Source: Corella eumyota
Taxonomy: Eukaryota; Chordata; Ascidiacea; Phlebobranchia; Corellidae
Length of the DNA stretch: 64,000 nt
NCBI GenBank assembly: GCA_963082875.1
Contig: OY720098.1
Span: 15,314,001 to 15,378,000 of the forward strand
Direction: 5' to 3'
The position numbers were made by a program, and so were the translations under genes. The first letter of the stretch is position 1. Every line of letters begins with the position of its first letter. The notes under the pieces were generated by a model. The model was not told where the DNA came from, ran no database searches, and was given only the letters and a program-made list of their open reading frames with translations. Positions 26,501 through 36,611 of the stretch are shown here, one piece after another.

Positions 26501-27584
26501 TACCTTATGAGGATGGCTTTTTAGGAAAAGGATCATTTGGATGTGTTCGTCTTGCTTTTATAAAAGCATGGGGTGCTGTTGCTGTAAAATGTTTTCAAAT
26601 AACTGGATCCAAAGTAGCAATAGAACAAACAAACAATCAGTTAGTAAACCTTTCTGTAATATTTTTTACTTACAGTATTTAATATTGTAATTTAAAAAAA
26701 TGCTTTTTTATCTAAAAAACAACAGAATAAAAAACGAATGTGAGATATTACAACTATTGAACCATTCTTATGTTGTAAAAGTAATTGGTTATACAACATG
26801 GCTAAGATCAGCAGGAATTATTATGGAGTACATGATTGGGGGTGATTTAAATACCCTTGTTATACATCGAAAAGATAAAATTCAATCAATACCCCCTGTT
26901 GTTAAATTAAAATTTGTGTCTGAAATATCCAGTGGACTTGCCTACATGCACAACATTTGTACTTCCCAAAGAGTTACCCATGGTGACTTAAAAGCCGATA
27001 ATATTCTTCTTACTGGTGACTTAACATGTAAAATCTCAGATTTTGGTGGAGCTAATTTTGCCACATGCACTGAAGATTCTACTTCAACTGCAAATCAATA
27101 TACAAATACACATACTCTAGTATATTTAGCTCCTGAAGCTTTACAGAATCCCCATACAAAAGTTCGCAAATCAATGGATGTTTATAGCTTTTCAATGCTT
27201 GTTTACATGATTTTAACTCGAGAAACTCCTAATAAAGGAATGACAATAGACTACTATTTAGAAGGTATCCGAAGAGGAACAAGGCCTGACTTGAAACTAT
27301 TTGAAAACTTAACAGATACTTTACTACCCAATGATAAAGAAATTATTGATCTACTTCAAAGGGAGATGGAAAGTTGTTGGAGGCACGTACCTGCTGAACG
27401 TCCAAATATTATTGATGTAAGCAACCGCTTCAAAAGTAAACTTTCCAAAACAGCATTTTGGAAAATTCAAGAGTATGTTTGTGAAATTGTCAGGAAACTA
27501 GAAATTAATGACCCCAACCAGTATTCTAATGATTGTCATCCAATTGATAAGTTTTCCCCACCAAGTTTTGAATTTACGGAATAG
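23566..27584 (+). CDS. GTPase-kinase fusion, array gene B (727 aa)
   Basis: Exons: 23566-23662, 23913-24124, 24252-24380, 24633-24776, 24896-24970, 25069-25297, 25464-25648, 25759-25830, 26458-26639, 26726-27584. Identical to the chimeras up to residue 610, then distinct: TPNKGM, RRGTRPDLK, CWRHVPAERP, and a different tail before the shared PPSFEF ending. By eye, about 40 of the last 117 residues differ from A, against about 11 of 138 in the kinase segment just before. This is the undisturbed second parental paralogue; its own 3' flank follows. Poly(A) signal at 27752. Confidence 0.87.
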
Positions 27585-28600
27585 GTTTTTTATTTTACTT
27601 TTTAGGTTGTTGATAACAATAATATAAGTTCTGGTTGGTTACTTTTATTTAAAAACTATTTTTTGTTTGTTGAAAGCTATGTTGTGGTTTTAACACACAG
27701 AGTTATTAAAATTTAAAAGACAAAATGTAAAAGGAAAACAATTTTGACTGTAATAAATGAACGGATGTTTTATTTTGATTTATAAGCAGTTTAGGAAAGT
27801 TAGTTACAAATGCCGTTTGTAACACTTTTTTTTTTATAGTGTAGTTGCAATATTTGACTTAACTGTACTGCAGAAAATGCAAATCAGCCACAACTGTTCT
27901 GTTTTTATTAATTATTAGTGATTTTACTTCAAAGTTCTTTTTAGAATCTATGATTTTTTTAGTTTTCCAGTGTTTACTGTTACAAATTTTATTTTCATGC
28001 ACTTTATTTTATTTTAACATGTTTACTTTATTATCAAAGTATAAGTTTTAAAATTTCATTAGTTGGCTGTGATGTTGTGTAGATGTTTTATATAACAAAT
28101 GTTTTTAGATTAGCAATATGTGTAATGCACTTGAACTATGATAGTTTTTTTAAATGTTAAGTGTTACTTGTTAAATTTTTTTATCGTATTAATGCAAAAA
28201 CCAGTAAATAATACAAATTTATGCAATCAGTAACTAAGGCATCTTATTTAAGTAAATTTTTAACATTTGGGTTTGTATACCTGATAATGAGCAGTGGTAT
28301 TACAAATGTTTATAGTTTAGGAGAGCTATAATGTGTAATACTTTTATTCTCATGAAGAAAATTCACTGTGTAAAATGTAAAGTAATAATAAATATTATTT
28401 TTAACTTATCTGATATTTTAAAATATTTTTCTATTTTGCTATCAATTTTAGACCCACTTTATGATTAAAAGCAAAGACCATTTTAGTACTAATAACCACT
28501 TTATAAATAAGAGTTTTTTTTTATTTAAAAATTATTTTAAATCAGTTTAAAATATTTAATAATCCTGAAATTGAAAAGATGGCATTCCAAGCTAAATATG

Positions 28601-28885
28601 GGTACCTATAAACTATACAGGATTAAATCGAAAAGATCAAATGTATATAAGATGGTTATCAAATGGAACAAAAGGATTGCATAAATTTAATCCGAACCCC
28701 AACCTTCACCTATTCCAAATAACCTTAATACATGCGATCCATTTGGTCTATTCAGTCCATTTAGTCCATTCGGCCTATTCAATAACCACTTGATATACAT
28801 TTTATCCATTCGATAACGATGTAATATACATTCAGGTACATTCGATCTATTTGATTCAGTCGATCCTGTATATTTTATAGGTGCC
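28601..28885. mobile_element. Diverged satellite-arm MITE
   Basis: The left TIR (GGTACCTATAAACTATACAG) is intact. The right end is TGTATATTTTATAGGTGCC, with two changes, and the 9-bp repeat arms are heavily mutated. No convincing target duplication remains. It is older than the copies inside the array. Confidence 0.8.
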
Positions 28886-28996
28886 TGATGTATATATATT
28901 AATTTGCGAAATGTGGCACTCTACCTTTGTACCCACCACACCAATACATTGCCAAAATATTAAAAAAAGACTAGTCTAGATGCAAAAATTCAGGCT

Positions 28997-29239
28997 ATGT
29001 TTAACGAGTATGGAAATTTTTCTTTTATTGAACCCCAGATAAATGTTAAAATATTTTGGGAAACATCTTTGGGATTTCCCCAGTTAAAGAAACTGTCCAC
29101 CATCCCAGAGCGGAAAATACTTGTGGAAACATTTCCACAGGCAGTCAGGGAAATAGTAATTACTAACAATATTGGTACTTGTGACAGGACAATGCCCATT
29201 TTAAATATTTTCTATTTTGTTGTTAATTTAGAAGCTTAA
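28997..29239 (+). CDS. Unassigned short open frame, probably a relic
   Basis: An open frame of about 80 codons; the first codon assigned is not preceded by any recognisable context. Residues such as KIFWETSLGFPQLKKL distantly recall the C-terminal region of hAT transposases (FW...FP.L..L), but this is too weak to call. The base composition is less AT-biased than the surroundings, which is why it is listed. It may be a transposase remnant or chance. Confidence 0.2.
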   Translation: MFNEYGNFSFIEPQINVKIFWETSLGFPQLKKLSTIPERKILVETFPQAVREIVITNNIGTCDRTMPILNIFYFVVNLEA

Positions 29240-29429
29240 AGTGGTTCGCTTTAAACGGTCTAACGGTGTAACGTTTGTTTACACACAAATCTCGGACGTA
29301 ATCTGGTAATGGCCTCTTTAATTAATTTTTTATTTTTATAACTTTGAATCGTTTGATTACTTAAATCTAAAAACGAGAAAATTAAAAAAATTTAAAGTGT
29401 AAACTAAAACACAAACTAATTTGTTCTTT

Positions 29430-29665
29430 ATCTAGACTGCTAGAAGGTCGACTTCAAGATCTCAACTTAAAAAAACATTAGTTACTTGACCCAGTCTAAA
29501 GTTGCATATAGCAGTTTTAGATATTAAAGATTATAAAAAATTGCCCAATAATTAATCTGCTGATTATATTTGGACTGGAGGGGTTTAATGTTTATAGCGC
29601 ATTAAGGGCACAAGAGCAGTAATGATCGAAACAATTTTTTAAACTACTACACCACGCTGCCGGGA
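29430..29665 (-). mobile_element. SINE, degenerate, reverse orientation
   Basis: Tail (gaaggtcgacttcaagatct, tgacccagtc) and head (ctacaccacgctgccggg) of the window's SINE family are both present. The middle is partly deleted. Confidence 0.65.
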
Positions 29666-29716
29666 CAGAAGCAAAATTAAAATTTTTGAATTATTTGTTT
29701 AAAGTGATAAAAAGTA

Positions 29717-32700
29717 ATGACATTATTACTAAGACTATCCAAACCTTATTTTTGCAAAAATTTGAATGAAATATGGAAGTTTTCTCTAAAAGACAATTTT
29801 CAAACATATCTGAAAACCGAAGTATCCAACACATTTAACCTTTTTAAATGTTCACGATTTCGAATTAAACTTAAGTGGGTATCACGAAGATTTAAAACCT
29901 CTGTACCAAAAGTTTCTGGCGGTGTTTTTGGAGGCATAGCCCTTGTTCGACTGTTAGGTAATTACATTTTATTTTAACTACTGGCTAATAAAAATTACTA
30001 AAACAATTAATGGTGTCCTGGTTTAGTTTATAAGGTACTTGGCATCACCACATGCATTACTGAGATCGATTTTTCCAATTTCTATGGTAGCCTGTAGCTT
30101 TTTTTGATTAAGGCAGTCTTTGCACATACAGAACAAATGAACCTTTTTATAAGAAAAAACTATTTATTAACATATAATAAACTTATCATAAAGCATTAAA
30201 TTCCTGTGTACTGAAGTTTTTCAAGAACAACTCCAAATACAGATGTTTTCATTTTTGTTGTGCTTTTTAGGAATAAAATCGATAAGCTGTGAGAATATTA
30301 AAACACCAGTGCCAGAATGTGTCGAAAATCCTGATCAATTTCCTTGGTCTGAGTTTTTTTGGAATTACATTGTTCCCGAAATTATTCCACTATGCCTTGC
30401 AGTTGTGGTAAATATTTCCATTAATCTTGTATTTAAATTTTTTGTGTTTTGACATTTATTTTATTATAAAAGTTAATTTTTATTTTTGTTGAGTAATTTT
30501 TCTACTGATAAACAGTAAAGTGGTAAAATAAATGGTAATTTTTTTATGATTTAAGTATTGGGTTTTTTTTAAGGCTGCCTTGGTCGGTGCATTTATGAAC
30601 ATGAAAATTCCTTCAGCATTGGGTGACCTCATAAATATATTAAACAATCAACTGAAGGAAGTTAATAGTAATGCCAGCTCTTATTTGGCCATTTTAAAGG
30701 AACCAGTTATAAACCTTATTGCTTTATATATATTTCAGGTAAACATTTTTAAAAATTTTTAAAATAGTTTTCTGCAGTTTTCTCGTTGTATATAGTTTTA
30801 TTTTTTAAGTGTACTGAGGTAATTTTTTTAACTAGTTAAATATGTGCTGAACTTTTACCCACTTGTGCAAGGGCAATTTTTAATAAATTTTTTATTTTAG
30901 AATAATCACAACAATAAGCTGCCTGCTCACCATAAATAACAGTTTTGTTTAAAGGGTTATAAATTAATTAAAAATTTTTGTTTGATATTGTTATATATTA
31001 ATAAATTCAAAATCGTAGAGATGATATTTGCATCAATTTTCGATAAAATTGTTAATTTTTTATTTGTTGATATCTCACCTCTGTATTTTTAAAAGCCACT
31101 TTTTATACTTTTAGGGTATTACTACATTTACATACATCTCTCTATTAAGCCATGTCGGCGAAAATATTGCATGCAAGTTAAGACAAAACCTTTACAATAG
31201 CTACTTGTGCCAAGATGTTGCTTTTCATGACCAACATAAGACAGGAGAATTGTTGGACCGCCTTACCTCAGATATTCAGGCAATTTACCATTTTATTTCT
31301 TTTTTTTTGTATATATCTTTATCCTCGATGTGGGAAAGTCAAATGCCTGACTTAAACATAGAGTACCAACTGTTACTCCAACCCAGTCTCGAGTTGCATT
31401 TAGCAGTTTGGGATATTATGGATTATAGTTGCCCGGTAATTATGCTGCTGATTAAGTGCTGGCTCAGCAGAAGTTAATACTGTTTATATTACCTTACTCA
31501 AGGCGCTACAGCATGAGAGCAGTGGGGATTAAACTCACGATTCTTAAAAAATATTGGTTAATTTTATTTATTCAATTTTCTAGTTTTTATTCTTATTATG
31601 TAAAACCTAACAATAATGTTACATATTTTAATATTTTTTTTATGAATGTTTCAGTAGGTATAGTATTAAAATATGTTGTAGGATAATTTGGTATAGGCTT
31701 ATATTTTAAACAGTAAACGTACTTCAGAGTACTGACAATAATAAAATACCTCTTTTATTAAAGTTGTCTTTTTAGTAATCCAACCATTTAATATCCCAAA
31801 ATAAAGTTTCTTGCAATAGTTTTAAACATTTAAATATTTTTTACATTTTTCTATATGAAAAATTGTATAGTTTTCAGAACTAAGTATTATAAGTGTTCTT
31901 TTTTATAAATTTCACAGGATTTTAAGAGTTCTTTCAAATTATGTGTTTCCCAAGGTCTAAGAAGTTGTACACAAACTGTTGGATGTATTTGTAGTCTTTA
32001 TGTTACATCTCCAAAACTTACACTTGTTTTAGTTGCAGTTCTTCCTCTTATTGTGACAATAGGATCTGTAATTGGAATTTCGCTTCGTAAACTATCAAAG
32101 TTAGTAATAATAACAGTTTGAATATTAAGATAAAAATGAACTACTTAGTTTTAAAATGGTCTTTTGCAAAACTTATTTATATTAATACTAAATTTATTTA
32201 TTTTTTATTTTTTTTGTAATATAACATAACCATTATATCTTAGTCAATTTTTAATGGCCCACCCTACGGGATGCTTTTTAGTTGGGGTTATGTGGCTGCA
32301 GGCTTGCAGCTTGTAACTAATATATGCCTGTTCATGATAAATTGTCCTTTACACCAAGCATGGCAGTTGTTTTTTTATATTTAAAGCCTCAAATTAAAAA
32401 TACACATAATACTGTTGGCCACTAACCTTCATTATTAATATATACCTTAATAGGTTTAATTAAAAATCAACACAATTGAACTTTGAATTTAATTTATGAT
32501 TTTTAGGTTAGCACAGAAGCAATCGGCTGATGCAACGGCGAAAGCAAATGAAGTGATTTCAAATTTTCGAACTGTTCGAGCATTTGCAAATGAATCGTTA
32601 GAACAAGAAAATTATTCAAAACTTGTTCAAAAATCCTGTTATGTTAACCAGGTAAAGTTAGTTTTGTTAATAAATTCTATATTTATTAATTCACATATAT

Positions 32701-35700
32701 TTATTTTTAGTCTTTTTTTTGATCAAAAACACGAAAACTTATTTTTTATATAATATAATGTTTTTTTGTTTTTTTTTGTATATATACATTTATCCTTGAT
32801 GTGGGAAGGTCGATTGCACGACTTAAACATAGAGAAACATCAGTTACTCAAACCCAGTTTCGAGTTACATGTGGCAGTTTAGGATATTATTGATTATAAT
32901 TGCCTAGTGATTACGCTGCTGATTAAGTGCTGACTTAGCAGGAGTTTATACTGTTTATAACGCCTTACTCAAGGGCGCTACAGCATGAGGTCAGTGGGGA
33001 TTGAACCCATGACCTCATGTGTGGTGTACTAAGTGTTCTTACTACACCATGCTGCCGGTCTTACCACTACACCATGCTGCCGGTCTTCTAAAAAAATTCA
33101 ATCTTTTTTTTCTAAAATTCAATCTTGTTTTTTTATTATAAATATTTTTAATGTGTACGACTACAAAAGCTGATTTTATTTATTTAATTAGTTTTTGGGT
33201 ATTGGTATTGGAGCTTTCCAAGGAATAAGTAACATTGCGTTAAATGGAATTGTACTTGGTGTTATATATACTGGGGGATATTTAGTCTCCACTAAAGAAA
33301 TCAATGCCGGTAATGAAAAAAAAATTTTTAATTTAAATAATACTATTTAAAGTAGTTAAACACATGCTCCTTGTCTGCATTTTTACCCTTATCACCCATA
33401 ACAATTAAATTGTCATAATGTAGTCACTTTCTAACATCATTTTTTATTTAAAAGGGCCATAAAATTAATGCATGTATATATATATATCAAAAGGCAACTC
33501 GAGACTGGGTCGGGTAACAGTTGTTACTCTATGTTTAGGTCGTGAAGTCAACCTTACCACATTAAGGATAAAAATATTTAAAAAAACATATATGTTTATA
33601 CACCATAAATTAAGCTCTATTATACATAGATATAAACATAAAATTATATTAAAAAACGTTAAAATTAAGGTAACCAAAACACTTAAGTTAGTTTGTCTTC
33701 AAATTGGTTTTAAATTTTTGTATTTATTTCAGGTCAATTAATGTCGTTTCTTGTATCCTCCCAAATGATACAAAGATCATTGTCATCCCTGTCTGTATTA
33801 TTTGGAACTGCAGTAAGGGGGATAACTGCTGGGACGAGAGTCTTTGAGTACATCTTACTAAAACCTGAGTAAGTGTTTATGTTAATTTTAAATTTTTAGA
33901 ATAATCGATATTGATTAAAAAAAACACTTTTATACAGTTGACAAAAAATTAAAAAAGTTTATATTTTGTTTATTTATTGCATAGTTTTAATAATAATAAT
34001 GATATTAACATTGGGTTGGTTTATTTTTACATTTCGTTATAAGTATGAAGAATAAACAATTGAAAATAATATAAAAATTACACCTTTACATGCCTTTTAA
34101 AAATTTTAGCATCACATTATTTTTATACCAAATTTTTATTTTATTAATAGAAATGTTGTGACAGGGGGCAAAATAATTCCTTATCATTGTTTAATGGGTC
34201 ACTTGAGATTTAATAACGTTGGGTTTAGCTACCCGCAAAGACCAAACCAACAAGTATTAAAGGGGATTAATCTTGATATTAAACCAAGTCAAACTGTGGC
34301 TTTATGTGGGCTCTCTGGAGCAGGTTAGTGGTATTGGTATAAATATAAAATAGTTATGTCTTACATTTAAATGGTTAGCGGAATATTTAAAGGGGAGAAA
34401 AACTGATTATCGAATAACCTTTTTGGGTAGCTTACTTTTTACCTATTATTTTGGTTAAAATATAAAAACGTTATAAAAAAGATTTTGTTTACTTAAACAA
34501 TTATTAACAGATATTAAAATTATCTAAAGCTGTATAAGGCATTCGCATATAAGGCTTTCCTTTAATCATTACCAAACATCTATAGACTATCTTATGTAAA
34601 TGAATTAATACTTATACCTACATTAATAAGATTTTAAAGTCTGTTTCAAAAATGTTTATTTATTATCACAAACTTAAAAAAATATTACAGGTAAATCCAC
34701 AATTGCAAGTTTAATAGAAAGATTTTATGAGCCAACGTCTGGTATAATAACCCTAGATGGATCGAATATTAAGGATTTAGATCCGTCCTGGCTTAGAGGA
34801 AAAGCAATTGGATATATAAATCAGGTAATTTTTAGATTGTTAAATTATGCCTTTGTAATTTTTTTTGATAAAATATTTAAAAAATTGTAAAAACAAAAAA
34901 AACTACTTTTTTATTAAAATTTTTTATCTTTACAAAAAAAAACATGATTAACATTTTGTTGATGCAGTAGAAAATTAAATTGATGATTTAAACTTTAAAA
35001 GTCTGAATTATGATTTTATTTTGGTAAAATAATTAAACAAATTTATTTTTTTTTTATGAAAAAATAAGTTATCACATAATCATTTTTTTATCTAGGAACC
35101 TGTTCTGTTTTCTGGCAGTGTTGAAGAAAATATCCGGTACAGTAAACCCAGTGCAACCCACGAAGAAGTGGTCAAAGCTGCAAAATTAGCAAATGCTGAT
35201 ATGTTTATTAAACAGTTTCCAGACCAGTATAACACAATTGTAGGGGAAAGAGGTGTGGCGCTGTCCGGTGGTCAAAAACAAAGGATTGCAATTGCAAGAG
35301 CATTACTAAAAAACCCAAGTAACATTTAGAAACTTATTATTTTGTTTTCAATTATTTTACCTAATTTAAATAGCTTGATGTAAAATAGAAGCCAATTTTA
35401 TCATATATTTAAAAAAAAATTTTAATCTGTCAATTAGTTTTTAGAACTAGAAGTTGATTCATTTGTAGCCCATTTTGCCATGAAAGCTGTAGGAATCAAA
35501 CCTAGTACCTGATGAAGTAAAGTCAAGTTGTTCAACCATTTTACATCTCAGAATTTAAATTTTATATTTAATGTTAAGGTATTTTAATTTTGGATGAAGC
35601 TACAAGTGCTTTGGATGCAGAATCAGAAAAGTTAGTGCAGAGTGCACTTGACCATGTGATGAAAAATCGAACAACACTTATTATAGCTCACCGACTCAGC

Positions 35701-36179
35701 ACTATAAGAAATGCTGATGTCATAGCTGTTATGAAAAACGGAAAAATTGAAGAGGTAAAAATTTTCCAAAGGAATTTGTTTTCGTGTATTATACCTATTC
35801 AATTTGAAAACACAGTATCAATATTTTTAAAAATCAGAAATTATAATTCCATAACTCCATAAAAAAAAGGACTAATAAAACAAAGCAACAACTACTAAAA
35901 AATTTTTGAACACCTGTAACAGTCATAACTTTATTTTGATAATGCAAAAAAACTAACTGTATTTAAATAGATAAACCTCATGTTTTAGTGTAAAATATTT
36001 ATTTTGATATGAAATGGTATAACTTTGCTAAAAATATTTGGATATTCTTTGTAAGTAATAAAAAATGAAATCAGTTGAAATATAAATTGTTTTTGTAGAT
36101 TGGAAATCATAATGAACTAAAAAGAAAAAATGGAATCTATGCAGATCTAATTAAATTGCAAGATATGGGAATAAAATAG
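29717..36179 (+). CDS. ABCB8: ABCB8, mitochondrial half ABC transporter (691 aa)
   Basis: Exons: 29717-29957, 30271-30407, 30574-30738, 31115-31279, 31918-32099, 32507-32651, 33192-33309, 33733-33868, 34151-34323, 34691-34824, 35096-35318, 35579-35754, 36099-36179. The N-terminus is basic and hydroxylated like a mitochondrial presequence. The membrane domain carries the ABCB8-typical [23 protein letters not shown] and [11 protein letters not shown] neighbourhoods. ATPase motifs: Walker A GLSGAGKST (483-491), Q-loop Gln532, signature LSGGQ (588-592), Walker B ILILDEA (608-614), H-loop His644. ABCB8 sits in the inner membrane, is linked to the mitochondrial K-ATP channel and to iron handling, and works as a dimer. 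Human ABCB8 is slightly longer. Intron 4 seems to have a GC donor (CAG/gcaatt). Poly(A) signal at 36329. The start is the first ATG after an in-frame stop. Confidence 0.95.
31280..31917 (+). other. Probable GC-AG intron 4 of ABCB8, with SINE
   Basis: The conserved protein reads SDIQ then DFKSSFK, which fixes the join at CAG/gcaatt and ttcacag/GAT. The nearest GT downstream (about 31309) would add about ten residues not found in the family. A reverse SINE begins about 20 nt after the donor. Confidence 0.65.
31301..31544 (-). mobile_element. SINE, reverse, in ABCB8 intron 4
   Basis: T-rich tail, then tcctcgatgtgggaaagtc, cccagtctcgagttgc, gattaagtgctggctcagca and gcatgagagcagtgggga. It is truncated before the A box. 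Confidence 0.8.
32300..32410. repeat. Unclassified dispersed repeat
   Basis: Shares actaatatatgcctg and a downstream ggcagttgttttt block with the repeats at 39020-39165 and 40550-40700. Diverged; family unknown. Confidence 0.35.
32761..33087 (-). mobile_element. SINE, reverse, full length with duplicated head end
   Basis: Complete tail-to-head copy in ABCB8 intron 6. The head terminus is repeated in tandem: cttactacaccatgctgccg and cttaccactacaccatgctg within 33035-33085. A pol III template switch or local duplication could cause this. Confidence 0.85.
33491..33587 (+). mobile_element. SINE 3' fragment
   Basis: Only the tail is present: ggcaactcgagactgggtcg through ctatgtttaggtcgtgaagt and caccacatt-like end. 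In ABCB8 intron 7. Confidence 0.75.
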
Positions 36180-36611
36180 ACTTCTCCATTTATTGTACTT
36201 TGTACTCATTTGTTTATTATATAATTTATAACGTGCCAGTGAAATTCTGCATAGCTTAAAAGAAAGTTTTAAACTATAATTATGTTGAATTAACCTCAAT
36301 AAGCTTTTATATTTTGTGCAAATTAGGAAATAAATCATTATTTAAATGTGATTTTTTAGGTTGCAACTTTGTTTTAAACATTACAAATTTAAATTTTTTT
36401 TATTTTGATGTAAGTATAGTTTTCATACTACCAGAAATTTTTTTGTTTTTGCGATAATATTATATATAGCACTTTACCACAAACCCCTAAAGAGTTAAGC
36501 TGATATTTTAACCTAGACACAATTATACCTTAGTATGATTTAGGCAATACAAACTATGTTTTAACAAAAAGTATAGTAGTTAGTTCAAGTTGGAAAAAAT
36601 AGCCTAATATC
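36180..36611. other. ABCB8 to aminopeptidase spacer
   Basis: About 430 bp with the ABCB8 3' end and poly(A) signal (36329-36334). Nothing else is recognised. It must also hold the promoter of the next gene if that is transcribed separately. Confidence 0.6.

Larger units (their letters stand above)
4668..27230. repeat. Tandem array of three 7521-bp units
   Basis: Units are 4668-12188, 12189-19709 and 19710-27230, phased on the inferred crossover. Every exon, SINE and MITE recurs at exactly +7521. I found one difference in the blocks compared by eye: T at 5014 against C at 12535 and 20056. Each unit holds the A-type 3' end of one gene, about 3.5 kb of spacer, and the B-type 5' part of the next gene. 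Left of 4668 and right of 27230 the sequence is clearly diverged from the unit. Confidence 0.93.
27585..29716. other. Spacer between the array and ABCB8
   Basis: The first 150 bp or so resemble the 3' flank of gene A, then similarity fades. The rest is AT-rich, with a diverged MITE (28601-28885), a short unassigned open frame (about 28997-29239) and a reverse SINE (29430-29665). No other gene is seen. Confidence 0.65.

Noticed and set aside
28990-29199. Minus-strand frame with a lipoprotein-like start
   Set aside because: Opposite strand of another weak frame, no supporting motif or splice structure.
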